A model generated the notes under the pieces. That model saw only the letters and a program-made list of their open reading frames with translations. It was not told where the DNA came from and did no database searches. From NCBI GenBank assembly GCA_000403495.2, contig KE159799.1, positions 452,937 through 516,936 of the forward strand: 64,000 bases of DNA. The letters are read 5' to 3'. This document shows, one piece after another, positions 45,011-53,120 of this stretch. This DNA comes from Lachnospiraceae bacterium 10-1 (lineage in GTDB: Bacteria; Bacillota; Clostridia; Lachnospirales; Lachnospiraceae). Both the position numbers and the translations under genes were made by a program. The first letter of the stretch is position 1. Each line of letters begins with the position of its first letter.

Positions 45011-45328
45011 TTATGCCCCCTTACTGTTATTCATAGCAAACACAGCCGCCTCTATCAGGGTTTCAAGCTGAGCATCCGAAATAGAAATATTTTTGGCTGC
45101 AAGAATCTCTTTCAAAAACTCCGTAACAATGGCCTTTTTCTCAGCGCCGGATCCTGCCTCCTTATTCATCTGCTCTGCCGCCTCCACGGCCTTGGCCACC
45201 CACTTCATAACTCCGGTGAGCTTCATTTCCTCTGCCCACGTTTTGAGCAGCGGGATCCCGTACCTCATAATGAGCGTTACTGCAATAATCACCACAAGCT
45301 CAATAACCTTTAATAAAATATTATCCAT
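45011..45328 (-). CDS. LLH-type phage holin
   Basis: A 105-residue holin of the LL-H family: N-terminal membrane helix (IELVVIIAVTLIMRYGI), an amphipathic helix, and a C-terminal helical domain (ISDAQLETLIEAAVFAMN). Same family as the holin in element 1 but not close in sequence, so the two elements have separate lysis systems. Confidence 0.8.
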   Translation of the reverse strand: MDNILLKVIELVVIIAVTLIMRYGIPLLKTWAEEMKLTGVMKWVAKAVEAAEQMNKEAGSGAEKKAIVTEFLKEILAAKNISISDAQLETLIEAAVFAMNNSKGA

Positions 45329-45342
45329 AGAAATATGCCTCC

Positions 45343-45765
45343 TTATCCTTTTGCCGCCTCAGAGGGCCCTTCCTGGCTCTCTGAGCATGTTTCAGGGCCT
45401 CTCATTGCCATATCATGCACAATGCCGCCCTCCGTGTTTTCTTTGGTTGCTTTTGCCGCATAGGCACAGTATGAGATCGCTTCTCCTACCGTGGCCCCGA
45501 TCAGGCTGTACAGCGCTGAGAGATCCGCAAAGTGCCACATTGCGGCCATAGAGTAAAGCTGCACCGCCGTACATGATAGGAAGATATAAGCCAGGGCCAC
45601 CTTGGAAGCGTTTGGCGGCTTCTTTTTCGGCCAGTATTCCTCCCGCTTCTGTTTCAGCTCTTCCTCCAATAGCTTCCGCTCTCCCTGGATCTCAATCCTC
45701 CTCAGCTTCCGCTCATGCTCCCTGAGCTCTTCCCTGCTTAGCCTCACCCGGCTCACCTCCCACAT
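45343..45765 (-). CDS. Membrane protein with N-terminal coiled coil
   Basis: A 140-residue protein: basic coiled coil (residues about 8-45, EELREHERKLRRIEIQGERK), then two membrane helices (about 55-75 and 82-105, VALAYIFLSCTAVQLYSM). Part of the lysis region. The start overlaps the end of the upstream gene by about 50 bases. Function unknown, perhaps holin-related. Confidence 0.6.
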   Translation of the reverse strand: MWEVSRVRLSREELREHERKLRRIEIQGERKLLEEELKQKREEYWPKKKPPNASKVALAYIFLSCTAVQLYSMAAMWHFADLSALYSLIGATVGEAISYCAYAAKATKENTEGGIVHDMAMRGPETCSESQEGPSEAAKG

Positions 45766-46201
45766 AAAAATCCTTTTCTTCCTGGCACTTATGGTAAATC
45801 TTCAGAATATACTCATATTCTGCTTCATATACACCGTTGGGATCATTCGTCACCTTCAGCAGCTCCTCATATTTCTCATTCTGCTGTATGATATAATTAA
45901 ATTCACCCTCAGAGTGCCTCTGCCCTCTTTGGCATTCGTTGTAAAAATTGAAAATCTCTGCTTTGATATTGTCGGCGGCATCTATCGCCCTTTGTATTGC
46001 AAGTTCTTCCTGCCTTTTGGCAATTTCCTCCTGCTCCTTCCTCAGTTCCTTCATTTCTTCCTTCACACTGGCCATCATTTTGTTGCCGATCCACCCAAAA
46101 AGGCTGCTCCATGGATTGATCTTGATCTTGGATACCTCTATGAAGGTGCCCAGGAAGAGAGCCCCGCCTGAAATAGCCGCCACTATTTCTCCTATGCTCA
46201 C
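45713..46201 (-). CDS. Phage membrane protein with coiled coil
   Basis: A 162-residue protein with one N-terminal membrane helix (IVAAISGGALFLGTFIEV) and a long charged helix (KEEMKELRKEQEEIAKRQEE). Similar proteins are common near holins in Firmicute phages. No catalytic motif. Confidence 0.65.
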   Translation of the reverse strand: MSIGEIVAAISGGALFLGTFIEVSKIKINPWSSLFGWIGNKMMASVKEEMKELRKEQEEIAKRQEELAIQRAIDAADNIKAEIFNFYNECQRGQRHSEGEFNYIIQQNEKYEELLKVTNDPNGVYEAEYEYILKIYHKCQEEKDFYVGGEPGEAKQGRAQGA

Positions 46202-46413
46202 TCCTGCTCCTCTCCTTCCTCTTCATTTTCCGGCCCCTGCACTTTGCAGAAAACGCACCGGGAGCATGGCTCTTGGCTGTATGGCATGTAATAACTTTTA
46301 CATTCCCCACAATTTCCATATTCTTTGCACTCCCGGCTGCACTCTTCCAGTGTCCTCCTGCAATATCCCAGGGCCCTATGAGAGCACCTGAAATTATTCC
46401 GCTTCGGCTTCAT
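46198..46413 (-). CDS. Cysteine-rich small protein
   Basis: A 71-residue protein with ten cysteines in the pattern CSHRALGYC, CSRECKEYGNCGEC, CSRCVFC, implying two zinc sites, and an acidic tail. Overlaps its neighbours by a few bases. Function unknown. Confidence 0.6.
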   Translation of the reverse strand: MKPKRNNFRCSHRALGYCRRTLEECSRECKEYGNCGECKSYYMPYSQEPCSRCVFCKVQGPENEEEGEEQE

Positions 46414-46606
46414 CCATTTCCTTCAGCATGGCATTGAGCTCATTTTTCCTGGCGGCCATTCTGTCAGATTCAGCGATCTCCTCAGCGTATTCCTCCACCG
46501 TGGCCCGCCCCATTGCGATCTTGGTGCCTATGTAGTCCTTTTCTCTCATAAGCTGATCCAATCCTCTGATCTCTGCCTCAATCTGTTCTCTTGTCATTGC
46601 TTCCAT
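46394..46606 (-). CDS. Small coiled-coil protein
   Basis: A 70-residue, highly charged helical protein (MEAMTREQIEAEIRGLDQLM) with AGGAG upstream. It follows the reverse transcriptase by 16 bp and overlaps the Cys-rich gene. Possibly a small structural or regulatory phage protein. Confidence 0.55.
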   Translation of the reverse strand: MEAMTREQIEAEIRGLDQLMREKDYIGTKIAMGRATVEEYAEEIAESDRMAARKNELNAMLKEMDEAEAE

Positions 46607-46621
46607 GTTTTTTCTCCTTCC

Positions 46622-47836
46622 TTATACTGTTTTAGGGATATATGGGATGTACTCCCAATTTTCTATAAATAGCCGGTTGAAAAGGGCATCCATATTCCTG
46701 ATAGTGTGGTATGCGTCCTTTTTCCCGGCAAATCCCCGCCATGATTGATATGCCGCCCTGATCTGCTCATAGCTCATGTGGCCCTCAGCATTCAGCTTGG
46801 CAAATTTCTTCAGCTTCCTTCTTTCCCTTGTTACAGAATCCCGGCATATTCTTTTCACTACCTTCCCGGTATCCGTGAGCAGGAAATGTGTTTTTAAGAA
46901 TGTGAAGCCCCTGCTGAGCTTCACAATTTTGGTTTTCTTATCATTGAGCCGTATTCCCAATGATTCATATATTTTTCGCACCTCTTCCAGTATCTCCTTC
47001 AGGTATTCCTTATCAATGTGAATGATATATGAATCATCCATATACCTGGCATATGGCCGGATCCCTTTTTCGTCCTTCACATAATGATCCACTTTATCAG
47101 GATAAGAAACGGCACATATTTGGCAGACTTCACTCCCTAATCCCAGGCCCCTGGCATACTCTTCACCGTACTCCATGGCCGCCTCTTTAAATTGTGCCAT
47201 TTCCTTCATTTTCTCCTCAGCAAAGGCATCAATAAATTGCTCTGCAAGGTGAATGATCCTCTGATCCGTGAATTTGCTCCGGATCTGCTCCTTCATTTTG
47301 TCATGTGGGATACTTGCAAAATAATCTTTCAGATCTATTTGCAGGATATAGCCCTCATTTCCATATTTTGCATAATGCTCCTGCAAATGAAGCGTGATCC
47401 GGTCAATGGCATGGCTGATTCCCATACCCTTCCTGGATGCTCCGTTGTCATATATCAGACTATTGGAGAGTACCGGCATGAGTGCATTTTGTGAGAGGCT
47501 CTTCTGAGGCACACGCTCAGAGAAATGCACACTCTGAATATGCCTCAGCTTTCCCCTCTCCACCAAATCAAAGGCAATGAATCCCTTTCGGACATCCTCA
47601 CCATTGATCAGTGCATTATGAGTTTTACAAAGGTTTCTGCTCAGCTCGGATCTGTACCGCTGCACACTGGCTTTTCACCCCACTCCCTTCCTGGCATCCT
47701 TGTATGCCTGGTAAAGTGAGTTATAATCTGCCACCCGTTCAAAATTATCATATTCGGATAGCCTCTCCCTCCGGTGTGCCTCCCTGGCCTCTCTCCTTCG
47801 CTGAGCTCTGCCCGCTCTTCTTTCTTCACTTGTCAT
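46622..47836 (-). pseudogene. Diversity-generating retroelement reverse transcriptase with an in-frame TGA
   Basis: The frame from ATG 47836 reads MTSEERRAGRAQ and on to DNFERVADYNSLYQAYKDAR and KGVG, then TGA at 47675-47677 (codon 54), then KASVQRYRSELSRN and the complete RT domain: ILQIDLKDYFASIPHD (first Asp), ARYMDDSYIIHID (YMDD catalytic box), and the C-terminal thumb. Relatives have Trp at the TGA (GVGWKAS, from memory), so one G to A change explains it. Re-initiation at GTG 47665 would give 347 residues without the N-terminal segment. TGA is a normal stop elsewhere in this phage, so recoding is unlikely. Confidence 0.85.
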
Positions 47837-48125
47837 ATAAAATTGTGCCCATCTCCTCCTTGTACGGTATTTGTGCCCCTAACCGCATAATGGTATGGGT
47901 ATGAAATGCACCTCTGCACCTTCTTTTCAGCTCCCTTCCGATTTCTGCACCATGCAAGCAGCGTACACCCACCCAAAACAAGCAAAAACCACCTCTCTGA
48001 GCACATGAGAGGCGGCAAGGTCATTTACACTTTTTTCAAAGTGACGGTCATCCACTCCTTCCTCTACCTGATACAGATTTCTGCCTTTTACAGCGTACTT
48101 TGTCGGATCGTTTATGGTAGTGAAT

Positions 48126-48245
48126 CAGACGGGCACCCGGAGAGCGTTGGAGCAACTGTTGTTGTTGGCATTGCCATTGTTGTTGACATTGCAGGCATTG
48201 GTAGAATTGCCCGCACACACAGACAGCAGCCACCAGTTGGCCCGG
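48126..48245 (-). repeat. DGR template repeat (TR)
   Basis: 120 bp, a near copy of the 3' end of the variable gene at an offset of 641 bp. On the coding strand it is rich in AAY (Asn) codons at the variable positions. All 12 differences from the variable repeat are template adenines. The surrounding stretch 47837-48277 has no supported gene. Confidence 0.93.
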
Positions 48246-48277
48246 TGCGAAAAATACAGCGGATAACCGATATTTCA

Positions 48278-48685
48278 TTATTTTCTTTTAACTATTTTCG
48301 TGTTGTCCTTCCAATTCTTCATCTTTCCCTCTTCCTTCAGCATTAAATTCAGGAGCGGATCAAATCGGTTCCAATCCACCGGCAAAGTAGTGGCCAGGTA
48401 ATTTATGAGATCATAAATATCCCGCAAGGTGTCAATGGCCTCCTGGGCCTTTGCCTTCCTCTTCTCCACTAATTCCTCCGTGGTGCTCCATATTCTGTTA
48501 GCTGCCCGGATCTGAGTATAGAGCTTGTGGCACAGCGCACACATTGGCTTTGCAAATATATCCCGCCACCCTTTAGGCACTATATTGGTATTCCATACCA
48601 ACCTTGTGGCCTCTGCTCTTATTTCCTCCGCAAGATCCAACACATCCAATTTCGAGGCGCTCCTGAGCCTTGCCAATACACTCAT
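48278..48685 (-). CDS. avd: Accessory variability determinant (Avd)
   Basis: A 135-residue helical protein in the canonical slot between the variable gene and the template repeat. Helices such as LDVLDLAEEIRAEATRLVWN and DIYDLINYLATTLPVDWNRF match the four-helix-bundle Avd/bAvd family, which forms a basic barrel that binds the reverse transcriptase and template RNA. Intact. Confidence 0.85.
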   Translation of the reverse strand: MSVLARLRSASKLDVLDLAEEIRAEATRLVWNTNIVPKGWRDIFAKPMCALCHKLYTQIRAANRIWSTTEELVEKRKAKAQEAIDTLRDIYDLINYLATTLPVDWNRFDPLLNLMLKEEGKMKNWKDNTKIVKRK

Positions 48686-48712
48686 GCTCTTTCCTCACTT
48701 TCGCAAATATAC

Positions 48713-48735
48713 CCCGCCCCTGGGAAGGGGGCGGG
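48713..48735 (-). other. DGR cruciform hairpin downstream of the variable repeat
   Basis: Perfect 8-bp stem CCCGCCCC / GGGGCGGG with a 7-nt loop, 13 bp past the variable gene's stop codon. DGRs such as that of phage BPP-1 need a hairpin at this position for target recognition. Confidence 0.8.
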
Positions 48736-48747
48736 ATTGATCCATGA

Positions 48748-49707
48748 TTATTCCGTGATTCGGAAGCAGACGGGCACCCGGAGAGCGTAGGAGCAACTGT
48801 AGCTGTCGGCAATGCCATTGCCGCTGACATAGCAGGCATAGGTAGAATAGCCCGCACACACAGACAGCAGCCACCAGTAGGCCCGGCTTCCTCCGTCACC
48901 GGCCCCCTTGATCCGATTCTTCCAACTGTTCGCAAAAATCGGATACTGCACCGCCTGGCCTTCTCCCCATGGCTTTGTTGCCCAAATCAGTGAGCCAAAC
49001 ACTTCATATTCACACGGGATCCACAGTTTCCCTAAATCCTGCCACCCCCATGAGGTTGAATCATTCAGCTTTCCGGATGCGGAATATCTCTGCTCTAAAA
49101 GGAACCGCTTGGAGCTGATAACTGCCCGCACCTCTGCCGGGAGCTTTGCCTCTAATCCGGCCAGGAAGCTCTTCACGGTTGACTTGTTATAGGGATAAGG
49201 ATCCGCTGAGGTTCCGTTGTTATCGTTTGAAGTGAACCATTGCACAGTATCCGGGTAACAATCTTTTGAGATCCAATCAATATGCCACCCTACCTCCTGA
49301 TCACAGCACCGTGTATATGTATTTATACCGGCAATCTGCATTTTGATCAGATAATTCCCCATGTAAATGGGTATATAGTCCTCTACATGCAGGCCATCAA
49401 TGTTATGGGCTGCAAGCCTGGTTTTAATCCACCGCCACGGATCAGAAAATCCGGCAATCTCCTCAGCAAATTCCACTGTAAGATCCCGTCCCTCATAGGT
49501 GCGATCTGCTGCCTCTATGGCATAATTGGTATGCTTATTCTCAAAATTGATCTGCTCTGCACCGTATTCATCCCCTTCCTGGGTGTACGGTGTTACGTCA
49601 TTATAGCTCTTGGTGCCATCCTCGTTCTGCACCTCTCCAAACTTGCGATCTGCCGCAAGCTCTTTGTTGATCACGTCATCCACATAATCTGTTTTTAATA
49701 CTGACAT
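48748..49707 (-). CDS. DGR-diversified tail protein (C-type-lectin-like variable domain)
   Basis: A 319-residue protein starting MSVLKTDYVDDVINKELAAD. The C-terminal domain (from about residue 200) resembles the DUF6273/formylglycine-type C-lectin fold; its end, AYWWLLSVCAGYSTYACYVS followed by NGIADSYSCSYALRVPVCF, is the variable repeat. It is the target of the retroelement. It follows the baseplate genes and so is probably the receptor-binding or tail-tip protein whose ligand choice is diversified. Variable residues carry Tyr, Ser, Ala, Gly and Asp where the template has Asn codons. Confidence 0.9.
   Translation of the reverse strand: MSVLKTDYVDDVINKELAADRKFGEVQNEDGTKSYNDVTPYTQEGDEYGAEQINFENKHTNYAIEAADRTYEGRDLTVEFAEEIAGFSDPWRWIKTRLAAHNIDGLHVEDYIPIYMGNYLIKMQIAGINTYTRCCDQEVGWHIDWISKDCYPDTVQWFTSNDNNGTSADPYPYNKSTVKSFLAGLEAKLPAEVRAVISSKRFLLEQRYSASGKLNDSTSWGWQDLGKLWIPCEYEVFGSLIWATKPWGEGQAVQYPIFANSWKNRIKGAGDGGSRAYWWLLSVCAGYSTYACYVSGNGIADSYSCSYALRVPVCFRITE
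48767..48886 (-). repeat. DGR variable repeat (VR)
   Basis: 120 bp matching the template repeat except at 12 positions, each a T on the plus strand of the template (A on the coding strand). It ends close to the stop codon. Confidence 0.93.
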
Positions 49708-49716
49708 AATGCCCTC

Positions 49717-50487
49717 CTATTCGTTAAATAAATGATTGCCGCCCAATCTCCTGGGCAGCGTTCTTTTTCTTTTCGGCTCCCGTGGATTCCCAAATGGGAA
49801 ATATTCACGGCCCGTAATTAAAGGCAACCTCCTCTCTCTGATTTCTTTTTCTTCCTCCCGTGGTATCTCCGGATCCTTCAGCGGGAAATACTGATCACCC
49901 AACCTGAAGGGAAGCCTTCTCAATTCTGTTACCACCTGAGGCTCTTCATATGCTGAAGGGGCTTTGAATGGATAATATGCCCCGCCCAACCTTGTGCCCA
50001 ATCCAAAGGGGAGCCTGAGCCGCTCCGGCTCTTTTGGCCGTGGTATCCTTGGATTCTTCAAGGGATAATAAAAAGCCCCCAAACGAAAAGGGAGCTTTAC
50101 TGGCCGTGTGTAGAGGTTCCACATAACCTCATACAGCTTCAGGCAGGCCGATTCTAACCGGTTTAGATCGTCATAGCCAATAAATGCACCATTCTCCTCA
50201 TATACCGTTTTTTGGCCTATCTCGCAATTTACAAAGGCATTGATCGCCTCCAAATTATCTGAAAGAGTGTTTATTTCATCAGCAAAAGGGTATTCCTCAT
50301 ATTTCCGATCCGGCATTGCCCTCACAAATACCGGCCAAAACTTACGGGCCACGGCCCCCAAAAATTCAATATTATTCTTGATCCGGTTAAAGTCCACGGT
50401 GTTGAAATAATCCCCGGCATAGTTCCCGGCTTCATCCTGCCGGGCCATCCAGTCTGTTTTTGGTGTTATCCATTCCATTTCACACAT
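49717..50487 (-). CDS. Baseplate-region protein with short internal repeats
   Basis: A 256-residue protein starting MCEMEWITPKTDW; its ATG overlaps the previous gene's TGA. The first 130 residues form an alpha-helical domain. The second half has four repeats of a pattern like LPFRLGAFYYPLKNPRIPR, separated by charged Pro-rich linkers. Family not recognised; location suggests a tail-tip or fibre-attachment protein. Confidence 0.65.
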   Translation of the reverse strand: MCEMEWITPKTDWMARQDEAGNYAGDYFNTVDFNRIKNNIEFLGAVARKFWPVFVRAMPDRKYEEYPFADEINTLSDNLEAINAFVNCEIGQKTVYEENGAFIGYDDLNRLESACLKLYEVMWNLYTRPVKLPFRLGAFYYPLKNPRIPRPKEPERLRLPFGLGTRLGGAYYPFKAPSAYEEPQVVTELRRLPFRLGDQYFPLKDPEIPREEEKEIRERRLPLITGREYFPFGNPREPKRKRTLPRRLGGNHLFNE

Positions 50488-52720
50488 GCCTCCTTGCCAC
50501 CAGTGTGCCGCTCAGGGCCCCGGAATAGTTCAGGCCTACATCTTCAAGCCTTATCATTAAATTCTCTACATACCGGCTTTCTAGGTATGCAAGATCATTG
50601 GTATCCAGGATCGGATCTCCCCGGTACTTCAATTCATACTGATTGCCGCCCTTGTAGTAGGCCCCCACCCATTCCACCAGGTTCTTAGCGTCCTCTGCTG
50701 AGCTTATGAGCGGATTATTCCAGGTTTGAATGCTGCCGCTGTTATTCAGCTTTGTGGTTTCCTGAGAAGTGGTGATGTTGTACTCATATCCCCGCACCGT
50801 GATCACCGTCTTGGTATCCTTGGCCGGGGGCTTTGTGATCCTGACTTTGCACCAGTAAGAGCTACTTTCCACCACCACGGCCCCAAAATCCTGAAGAGCC
50901 TCATTTATCATGCACACCGCTGAGAGGTTATGCACCGCATTACCGAAATTTATTTCAAATTCCCTCACTTCTCCTGCTGCCAATATGGTTTCTTCCGTTG
51001 TGAGATCCTTCAGCTCTGTGCCTCTTGTGTAGATTGTTCGGATCACCCTCAGCTCCTTCACCTTTTCCAGTTTGGTGCCGTTGGGTGTGGCCGTTAGATC
51101 GTCATAGGTGAGCCTATAATCCGTCTGACTTCCAAAAAGAATCTGCTTCAGGTGGATCCGGTTATGCGGCTTTGCCCTGGTAAATTCAATTTCTATTTTG
51201 TCGGTGTCTATAAAATCATAGTAAACTATGGTTTTTTCCGTGATACTCTTACTTTTGAACCGCTTCAGGCGCTTCCCATCGTTGAATGTGGTGATCGTAA
51301 ATTCCACCGGCTGAATGCTTCCGAAAAGAAGAGTTAAGTTGTAAAAGGTATAGGCGCTTTCCATGGTGAGGGTGATCACCGGGTTCTCCTCAAAATATCC
51401 CTCCTCATTGCTTATGGATTCGCTTACATAGCCCACCTCCATGAAATTCTTCCCCCTGGGCATAAAATACTGCTGCCTGCCTACCTGGGAATAATTCTGC
51501 TCAAATGCTGCATATTCAGAATATGGCCGCTCTTTCAGCAGGCACTCAATACTGCCGTACTCTGCCACCTGGTTTGCCGCCACCTCCTTCTCCGGCTCAA
51601 AAGAGGATTTCAGCATGATAATTCCATCCCGGTTTTGCATCACCACGCTTCTCCCGGCATTGGCAATGAGCTGAAGGCATTCCTTGTGTTTCACCATGGG
51701 CAGCGGATTGTATACTATAACCTTTTTCAGATATGGATCGATCCAGTACCCCTCCGGGAGCACACCCGCATCCTCAAACACGTCCACCGCCAAATCAAAA
51801 AGAGAGATACCTTCAGGCCGGTACTCTCCCCTTTTATATTCATCATTCATATACTCAAAAATATCCACAGCGCCAAACTTTGCCAGTTTATCATCAGCAC
51901 TCCACTCCTGCATGAAGAGAGTGCCTCCCTTTACCCACTCAATGCTTCCATTGTTCAGGGTGTACCCGTAATATACAGCCATTTCCTGGCCGGTTTCCAT
52001 GTAGTTGATGGCACTGTCATCATTATCCACATTATAGTATTTATCCATGTTTTCTATGGTCACGCTAAAGTCAACGCTTGGCAGGCTCTCCGATATAGGG
52101 GAAATGTGGCTCTTCATTTCAGCGCTCACTATCTTCTCATTGTCAAACGTGATTCCGATCCCAAATACGATATTTAGGATCCGGAACCTGGCGATCCCGT
52201 TTTTCATTTTCCTTGGATATATTTTCATAAATGTGGTGTTGTTGAAGGTGTCCTCTGTCTTGAATGTGGGTGAATCGTTCTCATAGTTGAAAATGCCTTC
52301 ATCCGTTTCCACCGTGAGCTCCACCGGGTAAGCCTCCCCCAATTCCAGGGTGAGGCCCTTTATATCCAATGGATCCAGTGTATTGAAATGAATGATAACC
52401 ACCGGCTGCTGCCCCTGGCCGCATAATGCCTCTGTTACCATACCGGCATTATAAAAGCTCTTCCCCGGCCCATTCCTGGGCAGGAAATACATGGAGCGAT
52501 CCACCTTTGAAAAATCATTCTCATAGGTTGCATAGATTTTATTCACCGCCTCTGTGCTCAGAGGCTTAATGAGATCGGCAAAATATGTATATCCTACATT
52601 CTGCACCTCTGCCGCCGTTTGGGCCGCCTGGTTTATCAGGCCCAGGCTGATCCTCATATATGATTTATTGCGGGCCGCCTGCTTCATGCCCTCCTTGTAC
52701 TCGGTACTTACATATTGCAT
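50480..52720 (-). CDS. Large tail/baseplate protein
   Basis: A 746-residue protein. It has two related beta-sandwich modules (around residues 40-190 and 400-560), each opening with the marker YFLPRNGPGKSFYNAG or YFMPRGKNFMEVGYVSE and resembling carbohydrate-binding discoidin-like folds, and a middle domain (VDFSVTIENMDKYYNVDNDD, GQEMAVYYGYTLNN) like a distal tail/Tal protein. Located between the tape measure/Dit-like gene and the variable protein, it is likely the tail hub or tail-associated structural protein. Confidence 0.75.
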   Translation of the reverse strand: MQYVSTEYKEGMKQAARNKSYMRISLGLINQAAQTAAEVQNVGYTYFADLIKPLSTEAVNKIYATYENDFSKVDRSMYFLPRNGPGKSFYNAGMVTEALCGQGQQPVVIIHFNTLDPLDIKGLTLELGEAYPVELTVETDEGIFNYENDSPTFKTEDTFNNTTFMKIYPRKMKNGIARFRILNIVFGIGITFDNEKIVSAEMKSHISPISESLPSVDFSVTIENMDKYYNVDNDDSAINYMETGQEMAVYYGYTLNNGSIEWVKGGTLFMQEWSADDKLAKFGAVDIFEYMNDEYKRGEYRPEGISLFDLAVDVFEDAGVLPEGYWIDPYLKKVIVYNPLPMVKHKECLQLIANAGRSVVMQNRDGIIMLKSSFEPEKEVAANQVAEYGSIECLLKERPYSEYAAFEQNYSQVGRQQYFMPRGKNFMEVGYVSESISNEEGYFEENPVITLTMESAYTFYNLTLLFGSIQPVEFTITTFNDGKRLKRFKSKSITEKTIVYYDFIDTDKIEIEFTRAKPHNRIHLKQILFGSQTDYRLTYDDLTATPNGTKLEKVKELRVIRTIYTRGTELKDLTTEETILAAGEVREFEINFGNAVHNLSAVCMINEALQDFGAVVVESSSYWCKVRITKPPAKDTKTVITVRGYEYNITTSQETTKLNNSGSIQTWNNPLISSAEDAKNLVEWVGAYYKGGNQYELKYRGDPILDTNDLAYLESRYVENLMIRLEDVGLNYSGALSGTLVARRHV

Positions 52721-52730
52721 ACTGCATCAC

Positions 52731-53102
52731 CTACATTTCAATTAAGTTTACTGTAAAATCTTTATATACCGGCCTCCCCTCCTCATAGGTGTAAATGGGT
52801 GTTTTTCTATCCCCGGCATACATTTCCAGGCTTCCTCCGGCATTTTGATCCGGTATGAAAAAATTCACGCTCAGCCCAAACTTTTTCTTTATTGCCCGCC
52901 TTATTACCATGTATTCATCCGGCCTGAGCACGAACCATTTACACTCAATTTTATGCACGTCCTCCCGTATGATCTGAGATACCATTTTCCCGTTGGCATT
53001 TCTCTCACTCTCCGATATGTCATAATCGGATATAGTCATCTGAGAGGGATCGGGGAGAGATACCCCGCCCACAATCAGAATATTATGATATTTTGCCGCC
53101 AT
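52731..53102 (-). CDS. Distal tail-like protein (DUF6711 type)
   Basis: A 123-residue beta-rich protein (ILIVGGVSLPDPSQMTISDY, then EGRPVYKDFTVNLIEM) with the look of small DUF6711-type tail proteins found right after tape-measure genes. Probably part of the tail tip ring. Confidence 0.7.
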   Translation of the reverse strand: MAAKYHNILIVGGVSLPDPSQMTISDYDISESERNANGKMVSQIIREDVHKIECKWFVLRPDEYMVIRRAIKKKFGLSVNFFIPDQNAGGSLEMYAGDRKTPIYTYEEGRPVYKDFTVNLIEM

Positions 53103-53120
53103 GCGTTCTCTCTCCCCTCC

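Noticed and set aside
47675-47677. TGA recoding as Trp in prophage 2
   Set aside because: Other genes of the same operon end with TGA in natural positions (for example the 746-residue baseplate gene, whose TGA overlaps the next ATG), so TGA is a genuine stop.
47833-48024. 63-residue minus-strand frame between TR and the reverse transcriptase
   Set aside because: No ribosome site and no protein-like features; left as non-coding.
48048-48278. 76-residue minus-strand frame in the template repeat
   Set aside because: It is only the Asn/Gln-rich reading of the template RNA region; no ribosome site, and templates are not translated.
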